This document shows, in pieces, positions 17,817 through 29,377 of a DNA stretch of 64,000 nucleotides. Under the pieces are notes generated by a model. It did no database searches and was not told the origin of the DNA. It saw only the letters and a list, made by a program, of their open reading frames with translations. Source of the stretch: Novosphingobium sp. (GTDB taxonomy: Bacteria; Pseudomonadota; Alphaproteobacteria; Sphingomonadales; Sphingomonadaceae); the NCBI RefSeq assembly GCF_030699305.1, contig NZ_JAUYNB010000010.1, forward strand, positions 62,001 to 126,000, given 5' to 3'. Position 1 is the first letter of the stretch; the number at the start of each line of letters is the position of its first letter. Both the position numbers and the translations under genes were made by a program.

Positions 17817-19021
17817 TGCGCAAACGTTTCTGGATTCCGCTGGCCGTGCTGGGCCTGGGCGCCGCTGGCTTTTTCGGCTTCGCGCCGGGCTATCTCGAAC
17901 GGGGCATGAACAAGATCGACGGCCAGCCGCTGCGCCCCGTCAGCGCCGAGGCGGCGGCCCTGCACAAGACGTTGCAGATCGTCGACCTGCATTCCGACAC
18001 CCTGCTGTGGCAGCGCAACATGCTGGACCGCGCGAGCCGCGGGCATGAGGATTTGCCCCGGATGCAGGACGGCAACGTCGCCCTGCAGCTGTTCGCGTCC
18101 ACCACGAAAAGCCCCAAGGGCCAGAACTATGACGCGAACGGCAGCGACACGGACAACATCACCGCGCTGACCATCGCCCAGCTGCAACCGCCCCGCACCT
18201 GGACCTCGCTGCTTGAACGTTCGCTGTGGCACGGCCAGAAGCTGGACCGCGCAGTGGGCGAAGCGGATGGCAAGCTGGCCAAGATCACCATGCCGGGACA
18301 GCTCGACGCGCTGATCGCCGCGCGCGCCAAGCCCGGCGGTCCGGTCGGCGCGCTGCTGACGGTTGAGGGCCTGCACAACCTGGAAGGCAAGGCCGAGAAC
18401 CTCGACCGGCTGTTTGGCGCGGGCTTCCGGATGGCGGGGCTGACCCATTTCTTCGACAACGAACTCGCCGGGTCGATGCACGGCCTGAAGAAGGGCGGGC
18501 TGACCCCGTTCGGGCGCGAAATCGTGATGGCGATGGAAGACAAGGGCATGATCGTCGACATCGCCCATTGCAGCCCGGCCTGCGTCGCCGATGTGCTGGC
18601 CATGGCGCGCCGCCCGGTGGTGTCCAGCCACGGCGGGGTGCAGGCGACCTGCAAAGTCAACCGCAACCTGTCGGACGACCAGATTCGCGGGGTCGCGCGC
18701 ACCGGCGGGATCATCGGCGTGGGATACTGGGACGCGGCGGTCTGCGATACCGATCCGCGCTCCATCGCCCGCGCGATGAAGCACATCCGCGATCTGGTCG
18801 GCATCCAGCACGTCGCGCTGGGCAGCGACTATGACGGGGCGACGACCGTGCGGTTCGACACCAGCCAGCTTGCCCACCTGACCCAGGCCCTGCTGGACGA
18901 AGGCTTTACCCCGGATGAAATCCGCGCGGCAATGGGCGGCAATGCCCTGCGCGTGCTGCGGGCCGGGATCCTGCCGCTGCCCGCCGGAACGCGGAGCGAA
19001 GAGGCCCAAACCGCATCATGA
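17816..19021 (+). CDS. M19 family membrane dipeptidase
   Basis: Zinc dipeptidase of the renal dipeptidase family, expected to act outside the inner membrane. The roughly 400-residue protein starts with a signal-anchor helix (FWIPLAVLGLGAAGFFG) and has the metal-binding sequence DLHSDTLLW, later a Glu in LLTVEGLHNLE, and histidines in DIAHCSP and SSHGGVQ, ending with GSDYDGA. Two ATG codons, at 17813 and 17816, are possible starts; both follow AGGAGG. The gene overlaps folA at its start and ribF at its end. Confidence 0.9.
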   Translation: MRKRFWIPLAVLGLGAAGFFGFAPGYLERGMNKIDGQPLRPVSAEAAALHKTLQIVDLHSDTLLWQRNMLDRASRGHEDLPRMQDGNVALQLFASTTKSPKGQNYDANGSDTDNITALTIAQLQPPRTWTSLLERSLWHGQKLDRAVGEADGKLAKITMPGQLDALIAARAKPGGPVGALLTVEGLHNLEGKAENLDRLFGAGFRMAGLTHFFDNELAGSMHGLKKGGLTPFGREIVMAMEDKGMIVDIAHCSPACVADVLAMARRPVVSSHGGVQATCKVNRNLSDDQIRGVARTGGIIGVGYWDAAVCDTDPRSIARAMKHIRDLVGIQHVALGSDYDGATTVRFDTSQLAHLTQALLDEGFTPDEIRAAMGGNALRVLRAGILPLPAGTRSEEAQTAS

Positions 19022-19950
19022 CCATTCCCTTGCTCGACGCCCGCCAGCCGGTGCCCGAAAGCCTGCGCGGCGCCATCATCGCGCTGGGCAATTTCGACGG
19101 GTTCCATCGCGGCCATCAGGCCGTGGCGGGCGCCGCGATTGACTGGGCGCACGCTGAAGGCCGCCCCGCGATCATCGCCACGTTCGATCCGCACCCGGTG
19201 CGCTACTTCGCACCCGATGCCGCGCCGTTCCGGCTGACCACGCTGGCTCAGCGGCAGGAACTGTTCGAAGCGGCGGGCGCGGACGCGATGCTGGTGTTCC
19301 ACTTCGATGCCGAGCTGGCCGGAACCACCGCGCAAGAGTTTGTAGCCGATCTGCTGGTCGGTCGGCTGGGCGCGGCCGGGGTCGTCACCGGCACCGACTT
19401 TACCTTTGGCAAAGCGCGCGGCGGCAATATCACCGTGCTGGCCGAACTCGGCTCCACCTGCGGTCTTGCCACCCGCGCGGTCGGCCCGGTGGCGGATTCG
19501 GGCGAGGTCGTGTCCTCCACCCGCATCCGCGAGGCGCTGCAAGCCGGGGACTGCGCCGCCGCTACCCACCTGCTGACGCGGCCCTTCGCGATCCGGGGCG
19601 TGGTCCAGCATGGCGACAAGGTGGGCCGCACCATCGGCTATCCCACCGCCAACCTGCCGCTCGGCAACTATCTGCGCCCGCGCTATGGTATCTATGCCGT
19701 CACCGGCCTGCTGCACGGCGGAACAGTGCTGCACGGCGCGGCCAATCTGGGCATCCGGCCCAGCTTCGATCCGCCCAAGGAACTGCTGGAGCCGCACTTC
19801 TTCGACTTTTCGGGCGACCTTTATGGTCAGGAAATCGAAGTCGCGTTCCACCACTTCCTGCGGCCAGAGGCCAAGTTCGATTCGCTCGATGCCCTGACCG
19901 CGCAGATGGAGGCGGACTGCGACCGGGCGCGGGATTTGCTGGCGGGGTGA
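19018..19950 (+). CDS. ribF: Bifunctional riboflavin kinase / FMN adenylyltransferase
   Basis: Makes FMN from riboflavin and then FAD from FMN. The 310-residue protein has both domains in order: the N-terminal nucleotidyltransferase with GNFDGFHRGHQAV (about 23-35) and the SSTRIREAL segment, and the C-terminal flavokinase with GDKVGRTIGYPTANLP. The ATG overlaps the dipeptidase stop (ATGA). FAD and FMN from this enzyme serve flavoproteins such as the ETF encoded 11 kb downstream. Confidence 0.96.
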   Translation: MTIPLLDARQPVPESLRGAIIALGNFDGFHRGHQAVAGAAIDWAHAEGRPAIIATFDPHPVRYFAPDAAPFRLTTLAQRQELFEAAGADAMLVFHFDAELAGTTAQEFVADLLVGRLGAAGVVTGTDFTFGKARGGNITVLAELGSTCGLATRAVGPVADSGEVVSSTRIREALQAGDCAAATHLLTRPFAIRGVVQHGDKVGRTIGYPTANLPLGNYLRPRYGIYAVTGLLHGGTVLHGAANLGIRPSFDPPKELLEPHFFDFSGDLYGQEIEVAFHHFLRPEAKFDSLDALTAQMEADCDRARDLLAG

Positions 19951-19986
19951 TTGCACCCCACCCTGCTACCGGCTAACCCCTTGCCG

Positions 19987-21045
19987 ATGCGCCGGAACCT
20001 GAAACGCATCGCCCTTGTCCTCGCGCTGGTGTTTCTGGCGCTGACGTTCGTCAACGCCAGCTGGATGGCACCCACCCCGCGCGGCTATCCCAAGTTGATT
20101 GCACACCGGGGCGCCTATCAGCTCTACAGCACGGCGGGGATGACCCGCGACAGTTGCACGGCATCCAAGATCTATCCGCCGACCCATCCTTATCTGGAAA
20201 ACACTCTCGGCGGCATGGCCGAAGCCCGCCGCCTGGGCGCGCAGATGATCGAGGTGGACATTGCCCCCACCGCCGATGGCAAGCTGGCCGTGTTCCACGA
20301 CTGGACGCTGGAGTGCCGCACCAACGGCAGTGGCGAAGTTCGCAAGGCGACGATGGCGCAGCTGAAGGCGCTCGACGCCGGGCACGGTTACACTGCCGAC
20401 GGCGGCAAGACCTTCCCGTTTCGCGGCAAGGGCGTGGGCCTGATCCCGGACCTCACCGAAGTGCTGGCCGCGTTCCCCGACAAGGCGCTGCTGTTCAATT
20501 TCAAGAGCAAGGACGCAGCCGAAGCCGACCTGCTCGCCGCCGCGCTGAAAGCCGCGGGGCGCGATTCGGTGAAGCTGGGCGACGGGTTCTATGGCAGCGT
20601 GGAGGCAGGCCCGGTCGCGCGGATGCGCACCCTGCTGCCGCAAGGCTGGGTGTTCAGCAAGGACAGCGTCAAAGCCTGCACCAAGGCCTATGCCCTGCAA
20701 GGCTGGCTGGGCCTGACGCCGCAGGCCTGCCGGAATGGCACGCTGATGATCCCGCTCAACTACCAGTTCGCCTATGCCGGGTGGCCCAACCGCCTGATCC
20801 AGCGGATGGAAGGCGTCGGCGCGCGGGTGATCGTGATCGGTCCGCAGGACGATGCCGACCGCCCGATGGGGCTGGACCTGCCCGAACAGCTGGGCGAGGT
20901 GCCGGCCAGCTTCAACGGCTATGTCTGGGTGGACGATATCTACACCGTCGGCCCCGCGCTCCGCCCTGCCTACAACAAGCGCAACCCGGTGGCGGAGGCG
21001 GAACTGGCAGCAGAGCTGGAGCGGCGGCGGCAGATGCGGGATTGA
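19987..21045 (+). CDS. Glycerophosphodiester phosphodiesterase family protein
   Basis: Predicted to hydrolyse glycerophosphodiesters or a related phosphodiester outside the cytoplasm. The 352-residue protein begins with an N-terminal membrane helix (IALVLALVFLALTFV), then the GDPD motifs LIAHRGAYQ, ENTLGGMAEA, IEVDIAPTADGKLAVFHDW. An insertion between HRG and EN (about 20 residues, with two cysteines near the start region) is longer than in short cytoplasmic GDPDs. The ATG at 19987 is preferred to a TTG at 19951. It ends the gpmA-to-GDPD forward run. Confidence 0.85.
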   Translation: MRRNLKRIALVLALVFLALTFVNASWMAPTPRGYPKLIAHRGAYQLYSTAGMTRDSCTASKIYPPTHPYLENTLGGMAEARRLGAQMIEVDIAPTADGKLAVFHDWTLECRTNGSGEVRKATMAQLKALDAGHGYTADGGKTFPFRGKGVGLIPDLTEVLAAFPDKALLFNFKSKDAAEADLLAAALKAAGRDSVKLGDGFYGSVEAGPVARMRTLLPQGWVFSKDSVKACTKAYALQGWLGLTPQACRNGTLMIPLNYQFAYAGWPNRLIQRMEGVGARVIVIGPQDDADRPMGLDLPEQLGEVPASFNGYVWVDDIYTVGPALRPAYNKRNPVAEAELAAELERRRQMRD

Positions 21046-21105
21046 TAGGCTTCACACGAACCAAAAATTGCGCATTGGCGCGTCTGCCGCTAAGGCCCGC
21101 CGGTT

Positions 21106-24210
<3,105 letters not shown>

Positions 24211-24226
24211 GATGACCCCGACCACC

Positions 24227-24317
24227 CGTCACCCTCAACTTGTTTCAGGGTCCATCTCTCCCCCCGCACGGCCCCATCGGGTCGCGCGATGGATGCTGAA
24301 CCAAGTTCAGCATGACG
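24227..24317. repeat. Paired inverted repeat of the REP type between ileS and lspA
   Basis: Two related half-elements face each other. The left one (24227-24255) reads CGTCACCCTCAACTTGTTTC and on to AGGGTCC. The right one, read in reverse, is CGTCATGCTGAACTTGGTTC and on to AGCATCC. Each folds on itself; ATGCTGAAC and GTTCAGCAT in the right half form a perfect 9-bp stem with a 3-base loop. I recall this sequence family as dispersed intergenic repeats in sphingomonads. Confidence 0.7.
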
Positions 24318-24336
24318 AACAATGGAGTAACCCGTC

Positions 24337-24864
24337 GTGACCAACTCAGTTACCATCTGGCGCAACCGCCTGATCGGGCTGCTGCTGGCGGCGGTGATCT
24401 TTGTCGTGGACCAGTGGTTCAAGGCGCAGGTGCTCAACACCATCAAGCTGCCGCAAGTCCGCTCGATCGAGATCGTGTCGTTCTTCAACCTGACTTATGC
24501 CGAAAATTACGGCATTTCGCTGGGGATGCTGACTGCCACGTCGATGGAAATGCGCTGGATGCTGATCGCGGTGACCTCCGGCATCGCGCTGGTCGTGTTC
24601 ATCTGGATATTGCGCGAAAAGCTGCTGGGCGAAACCGCCGCGCTGGGGCTGGTGCTGGGCGGGGCGCTGGGCAACATCCTCGACCGGATGAACCACGGCT
24701 TCGTGATCGATTATGCCGACTTGCATTTTGGCGAATTTCGCCCGTTCCTGATCTTCAATCTGGCCGATGCCGCGATCACCATCGGCGTCGTGATTATCCT
24801 TGCCCGTTCCTTCCTTTCGCGCGAAAAGCACGATGAACCGGCGCAGCGCGCCACGGAGAGCTGA
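24337..24864 (+). CDS. lspA: Lipoprotein signal peptidase (SPase II)
   Basis: Inner-membrane aspartyl protease that cuts the signal peptide from prolipoproteins. The 175-residue protein has four hydrophobic segments and the catalytic regions GNILDRMNHGFVIDY and FNLADAAITIG, which contain the two catalytic aspartates, and FFNLTYAENYGISLGM upstream. The GTG at 24337 is preceded by GGAG with nine bases between. The next gene encodes a lipoprotein, a likely substrate. Confidence 0.95.
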   Translation: MTNSVTIWRNRLIGLLLAAVIFVVDQWFKAQVLNTIKLPQVRSIEIVSFFNLTYAENYGISLGMLTATSMEMRWMLIAVTSGIALVVFIWILREKLLGETAALGLVLGGALGNILDRMNHGFVIDYADLHFGEFRPFLIFNLADAAITIGVVIILARSFLSREKHDEPAQRATES

Positions 24865-24869
24865 TACCC

Positions 24870-25280
24870 ATGCGTAAGATTCCCGCCCTTTTCGCCCTGA
24901 CCGGCATGGCCACCCTGCTGGCTGGCTGCGGCAGCACCGGGCTGTTCAACCGTGATCGTCCCGATGAATTCGCCGTGCAGCGCCAGGCGCCGCTGGTGAT
25001 CCCGCCCGATTTCGCGCTGACCCCGCCCGCCCCCGGCGCGCCGCGTCCGTCTGACCGCACCACCGCCACGCAGGCGCAGGACGCACTGTTCGGCGCCCCC
25101 GCACCGCGCAGCGAAGTGGAACGCACGGCCGGAAACCGGGCCGGCACGGCCGCCGCCAGCATCCGCTCCACCGTGGGTGATCCGGCGACCAACACTGTGG
25201 CCAAGGGTGACGTGACCCGCGACATCATCGCCGCGCCGCAGGGCGACGGCCGTGAAGCACAGGCTGTCATCGGCGGCTGA
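24870..25280 (+). CDS. DUF3035 family lipoprotein
   Basis: A 136-residue lipoprotein with a signal peptide ending in the lipobox LAGC (Cys about 20). The mature part starts with the DUF3035 pattern, RPDEFAVQRQAPLVIPPDF, followed by proline- and alanine-rich low-complexity sequence. Alphaproteobacterial members are annotated as beta-barrel assembly related lipoproteins, but I know of no firm function. It lies six bases after lspA, which encodes the peptidase that would process it, and is followed by a strong terminator. Confidence 0.85.
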   Translation: MRKIPALFALTGMATLLAGCGSTGLFNRDRPDEFAVQRQAPLVIPPDFALTPPAPGAPRPSDRTTATQAQDALFGAPAPRSEVERTAGNRAGTAAASIRSTVGDPATNTVAKGDVTRDIIAAPQGDGREAQAVIGG

Positions 25281-25308
25281 TCCGCCGGTTTCCGGTCTGG
25301 ACAAGACA

Positions 25309-25334
25309 GGCTCGCCGCAAGGCGGGCCTTTTTT
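25309..25334 (+). terminator. Intrinsic terminator after the DUF3035 gene
   Basis: GGCTCGCC and GGCGGGCC pair around GCAA, with the G-T wobble expected for RNA, and are followed at once by six T. It lies 28 bases after the stop codon and separates the lspA operon from the convergent CBS-domain gene. Confidence 0.85.
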
Positions 25335-25356
25335 GCGGCCTGCCCGCGGGCAAGAA

Positions 25357-26676
25357 CTAGTCGGTTACCGCATCGTCCGGCTCGGCCAGCGAACTGACCA
25401 GCAGCTTGTCGATCTTGCGCCCGTCCATGTCGACCACTTCAAAGCGCCAGTCCTGCGCGATAAAGTGTTCCCCTTCCGTCGGCAGGCGTTTCAGCACCGA
25501 CAGGACAAAGCCCGCCGCCGTGGCGTAATCGCGGTCATCCGGCAGGTCGATATCCAGCCGATGGGCCAGCGCATCGGCTGGCAGCGCACCCGCGATCAGC
25601 AGCGAGCCATCCTCGCGCTCGACGATCATCGGCTGGTCGCCGTCATCCTGATGGCTGGCAAAGTTGCCGACGATAGCGGATAGCAGGTCGGCTGGGGTCA
25701 CCACCCCTTCGAGGTGGCCGTATTCATCGTGGACCAGCGCCATCGACACATCCGACTGTTGCAGGATGCGCAGCGCGTCCATCGCGTCGAGCTGGTCGGG
25801 CAGGATTTCGGCCTTCTTCATCAGCCGGGCGACCTGCAATCGCTTGCCCGCCAGCAGCACCGCCTGGACATCGCGGACCTTGACCACGCCGACGATGTTG
25901 TCGGGCGATCCATCCGCCACCGGCAGCAGCGAATGCGGGCTTTCCTTCAGGATCGCGCGCACGTCCGCCTCGGTCGCGCGACGGTCGATCGTGTCGAGTT
26001 CGGTGCGCGGGGTCATCAACTCGCGCACCGGCCGGTCGGCCAGCCGCATGATCCCGGTCATGATCTGGCGCTCGTCCTCCTCGATCACGCCGGAGCGCGT
26101 TGCCTCGGCGATTACCATCTGGAGTTCATCGGCGGTCAGCGCGTGTTCACCCTTGTGGCGCACGCCGATCACCCGCAGCAGGAATGCGGACGAACGATCC
26201 AGCAACCAGACCACCGGCGCGGTCGCCCTGGCCACCAGAACCATCGGCGGCGCGGCGATCACCGCGATCTTTTCCGCCGCGCGCAATGCCACCTGCTTGG
26301 GCACCAGTTCGCCGATCACCAGGCTGAAATAGGTGGTCAGCGCGATCACAATGGCGAACCCGGCTTCTTCGGCAAAGCGCGCAGGCACGCCCAGCGCGGC
26401 CAGCCGCTCAGCCGTGGGATGCCCCAGGCTGGCACCCGAATAGGCACCTGCGATAATCCCGATCAGCGTGATGCCGATCTGCACCGTCGACAGGAACTTG
26501 CCCGGATCGCCGGCCAGCGCCATCGCCGCGCGCGCGCCCAGGCTGCCGCGCTCAACCAGCACTCTCAGCCGCGCCGGGCGCGCCGATACAATCGCCAGTT
26601 CCGCCATCGCGAACAGGCCGTTGAGCAGGATCAGTCCCGCAATGATGAGGACGTCGGACCAGGGAAAAGGTGTCAC
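25357..26676 (-). CDS. CNNM/CBS-domain membrane protein of the HlyC/CorC family
   Basis: Membrane protein of the hemolysin/CorC group, often linked with divalent cation efflux. The 439-residue protein has an N-terminal DUF21 (CNNM) domain with three to four hydrophobic segments (about 5-180), a pair of CBS domains (about 205-330, including PRTELDTIDRRATEADVRAIL) and a C-terminal CorC_HlyC domain (about 350-430). GTG at 26676 follows a clear GGGAGG ribosome binding site. The transported ion is not shown by the sequence. Confidence 0.9.
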   Translation of the reverse strand: MTPFPWSDVLIIAGLILLNGLFAMAELAIVSARPARLRVLVERGSLGARAAMALAGDPGKFLSTVQIGITLIGIIAGAYSGASLGHPTAERLAALGVPARFAEEAGFAIVIALTTYFSLVIGELVPKQVALRAAEKIAVIAAPPMVLVARATAPVVWLLDRSSAFLLRVIGVRHKGEHALTADELQMVIAEATRSGVIEEDERQIMTGIMRLADRPVRELMTPRTELDTIDRRATEADVRAILKESPHSLLPVADGSPDNIVGVVKVRDVQAVLLAGKRLQVARLMKKAEILPDQLDAMDALRILQQSDVSMALVHDEYGHLEGVVTPADLLSAIVGNFASHQDDGDQPMIVEREDGSLLIAGALPADALAHRLDIDLPDDRDYATAAGFVLSVLKRLPTEGEHFIAQDWRFEVVDMDGRKIDKLLVSSLAEPDDAVTD

Positions 26677-26811
26677 CCGGCCTCCCTAGCAGGAAGTTGC
26701 GGCGAAGCGAAGAGGCTGCGCGGCGGTGCGGGTTGACGATCATGCACCGTGGGTTCAGGTTGCTGCTGGCAGGGATTGATCAAACATCAAATGCAACAAG
26801 GGGTTTGCACC

Positions 26812-27501
26812 ATGAAGAAGTCCCGTCTGCTCGTATCGAGCATCGCCGCCGCATCATTGCTTACTGTATCGGCTTGCGTCACTGATCCCAACACCGGTGA
26901 AAAGAAAGTTTCGCGTACCGCCATCGGCGGCGCTGGCGGCGTGCTGGCCGGCGCACTGCTGGGCGGCCTGATCGGCGGCAAGACCGGTCGCATCGTCGGT
27001 GCGGGCATCGGCGGCGTCGCCGGGGCCGCAGTCGGCTATACCATGGACAAGCAGATCAGGGAGCTGCGGGAAAGGACCGACGGCACCGGCGTGGACGTGA
27101 CCACGACTGATGACGGCAAGGCGATCCTGGTCAACCTGCCCGACGGCGTGACCTTCGACGTCGCCAGCTATACCCTGAAGCCGCAGTTCCGCGCAACGCT
27201 GACCCAGGTGGCGCAGAGCCTGAACGAATATCCGAACAGCCTGATCGACGTTTATGGCCACACCGATTCGACCGGATCGGACGCCTATAACCAGACCCTG
27301 TCCGAAAACCGCGCCCGTACGGTCGCCAACTATCTGATCTCGCAAGGGGTGTCGGCCAGCCGCATCCGCAGTCACGGGTTTGGCGAAACAATGCCGGTCG
27401 CCAGCAATGCCACGGCCGAAGGGCGCACCCTGAACCGCCGGGTTGAAATCAAGATCGTGCCGGTGACCCAGGAAGACGTCGCCGCCGCGCGCGCGGGCTG
27501 A
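26812..27501 (+). CDS. OmpA family lipoprotein with glycine-zipper segment
   Basis: Outer-membrane lipoprotein expected to bind peptidoglycan. The 229-residue protein has a lipobox VSAC (Cys about 22), then a glycine-zipper hydrophobic segment (GGAGGVLAGALLGGLIGGKTG and repeats, about 42-85), then an OmpA C-terminal domain with the peptidoglycan-binding pattern YGHTDSTGSDAYNQTLSENR. An AAGGGG ribosome binding site lies before the ATG. Same architecture as YiaD-type proteins. It stands alone, divergent from the CBS-domain gene. Confidence 0.92.
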   Translation: MKKSRLLVSSIAAASLLTVSACVTDPNTGEKKVSRTAIGGAGGVLAGALLGGLIGGKTGRIVGAGIGGVAGAAVGYTMDKQIRELRERTDGTGVDVTTTDDGKAILVNLPDGVTFDVASYTLKPQFRATLTQVAQSLNEYPNSLIDVYGHTDSTGSDAYNQTLSENRARTVANYLISQGVSASRIRSHGFGETMPVASNATAEGRTLNRRVEIKIVPVTQEDVAAARAG

Positions 27502-27528
27502 ACCAGACTGGCGGGGGCACCGCCGGTC

Positions 27529-28437
27529 TCAGGACCGCGGCGCTCCCGGCCAGCGAACCACCAGCGTCAGGTCGGACTGGACCGGTTCGCCTGCCGCATT
27601 GGTGGCAGGCACAAACTGCGCGCCCTTGCGCAGCCGCTCGCACGCTTCGGGGCGCAGCGCGATATTGCCAGTGACCTTGCCGACATTGCATTGCCGCACC
27701 CGGCCGCCCCGGCTGATCGTGACGCGAAACTCGGCGCTGCCGGGCCGGACATTCTCACTGCTGAGCGGGTTACCCGCAAACGTTCCATCGAACAGCGATG
27801 GCGTGACCAGTTCCGGTTTGGCCCGGATGCCCACGGGTTGAAAGACCGGCACTGTCGCAATCGCGGCGGGCAGCTCGGCCGGTATAAACAGGCTCATGCA
27901 GTCCTGCCGGAACGTGGCCAGATCCATCCCGCGATCTGGCACCAGCCCAACGGTCAGGCGCTGCGTCCCGCGATGCCAGATCTCGAATCTGCCGGTGTTC
28001 AGGAATGCGGCCAGAAACTGCGGCCCTGCGTGGATTTCGCCTTGCCCGGCGCTGTTGAACGTGGCCTGCCCGCCGACAAACCAGTCCGCCCCGCTGCGCA
28101 GCACGATTCCGTCGGGCATATAGGCCGGGGCGCGATCCCCCTTCACTTCGGGACCGATATCGTCCGCCAGACGCACTTCCGTCTCGATCACCTTGTTGCG
28201 CAGCATGATCGCGTTGCGTCCGCCGGTCAGCGCAATCAGGCCCTCGTCCAGCGCATCCAGCTCGATCCGCACGTTCGGTCCACGCATCAGCATCAGCCCC
28301 AACGGACTGGTCTGCGGCTCTGCCCCCGGCTGGGCCGCCGTAATGGTGAAGGCATAACCGCAGCCCTGTGCGGCATGGGCCGCGCCGGGCAGATTGATCG
28401 CCAGCCCCAGCCCCGCGATCCATAACTTGCGCATCAT
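27529..28437 (-). CDS. Secreted protein with TonB-like C-terminal domain, unknown function
   Basis: A 302-residue protein with a Sec signal peptide (cleavage likely after PGAAHA, about residue 20). The middle part is not recognisable to me. The last 85 residues resemble a TonB C-terminal domain: AEFRVTISRGGRVRQCNVGK, then LRPEACERLRKGAQFVPATN and a final strand pair ending VVRWP, matching the energy-transducer pattern. There is no transmembrane anchor or proline-rich spacer after the signal, so a role as a true TonB is unlikely. The start overlaps the stop of the CysQ-like gene by 4 bases (ATGA), so the two are co-translated. Confidence 0.7.
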   Translation of the reverse strand: MMRKLWIAGLGLAINLPGAAHAAQGCGYAFTITAAQPGAEPQTSPLGLMLMRGPNVRIELDALDEGLIALTGGRNAIMLRNKVIETEVRLADDIGPEVKGDRAPAYMPDGIVLRSGADWFVGGQATFNSAGQGEIHAGPQFLAAFLNTGRFEIWHRGTQRLTVGLVPDRGMDLATFRQDCMSLFIPAELPAAIATVPVFQPVGIRAKPELVTPSLFDGTFAGNPLSSENVRPGSAEFRVTISRGGRVRQCNVGKVTGNIALRPEACERLRKGAQFVPATNAAGEPVQSDLTLVVRWPGAPRS

Positions 28438-29222
28438 TGCCCCTGCTCCGCCAGATGCCGCGCCCGCTCTGCCAGCCGCGCCACGGCAGCGGCATGGATT
28501 GCGGGCGAAGACGCCAATACCCCGAAATCGCGGGGATCGCGCTTGTTGTAGTTGAGCGGCTGGCCGAACGCATCGGTTACCGCTGCACCCGCTTCCCGCG
28601 CAATCAGCGCGGCGGCGCCGATGTCCCATTCATAGCCCCAGCGCAGCGTCGCAACCAGGTCCGCCTCATCCGCCGCGACCATCGCAATCCGCAGCGCGAT
28701 TGAGTTGGGCCGGTCAACCGGGACCAGATCGGCATCGGCCTGCGGCACCGCATCGGCGGGAACCCGCGCGCCCGGCAGTTCACCGCGCTGGCTGGCGACC
28801 AGCCGCAACCCGTTGCGCCAGCTGCCGTGGCCGGCTTCGCCATGCCAGAACTCACCGCGCGCCGGGGCGTCCAGCATTCCCAGCAACGGCCGGCCAGCGC
28901 TGACCAGCGCGACCGACACTGCCCAGCCGGGCCGCCCCCGGATGAAATCGCGGGTTCCGTCGATCGGATCGACCAGCCAGATCAGCCCGCCGTCCAGCCG
29001 GTCGGGCGCGTCGATGGTTTCTTCCGACAGCCAGCCGGCCGACGGCAACAACGCCGCCAGTTCGCGTTTCAGAAACACATCGACCGCCAGATCGGCCGCG
29101 CTGACCGGATTGCCGGGGTCCTTGTCCCACGAATCGAGCGCATGGCCATGCCCCGGCCAGCTCGACAGGGCGATCTGCCCGGCGGCGCGGACAATCGATT
29201 CGAGGCGTTCGCGGTCGATCAC
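28434..29222 (-). CDS. Inositol monophosphatase family phosphatase, probably CysQ (3'(2'),5'-bisphosphate nucleotidase)
   Basis: Magnesium-dependent phosphatase. The 262-residue protein has the metal-binding motifs WLSEET, DPIDGTRDFIRGRPGWAVSVALV and, near the C-terminus, WDIGAAALIAREAGAAVTD. CysQ, which removes phosphate from PAP formed in sulfate assimilation, is the closest match I can recognise, but inositol monophosphatase activity cannot be excluded. The GTG at 29222 gives a typical N-terminus; a TTG at 29258 in the same frame is the alternative. It overlaps the TonB-C-like gene downstream. Confidence 0.82.
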   Translation of the reverse strand: MIDRERLESIVRAAGQIALSSWPGHGHALDSWDKDPGNPVSAADLAVDVFLKRELAALLPSAGWLSEETIDAPDRLDGGLIWLVDPIDGTRDFIRGRPGWAVSVALVSAGRPLLGMLDAPARGEFWHGEAGHGSWRNGLRLVASQRGELPGARVPADAVPQADADLVPVDRPNSIALRIAMVAADEADLVATLRWGYEWDIGAAALIAREAGAAVTDAFGQPLNYNKRDPRDFGVLASSPAIHAAAVARLAERARHLAEQGQ

Positions 29223-29377
29223 GCGCCGCTGAACCCGCTTTCTGATAGTGACTCGCAACTGGCGTTCATATTTCTTCCCTTGCGCCGCGTTCCGGGACTT
29301 TTCAAGCCCGCGCTGGTGTGCTTATGCGGCGCCGCACACCGGCCTTTTCGGCCGCCACTCCCCCGGAGCCAACGCCC

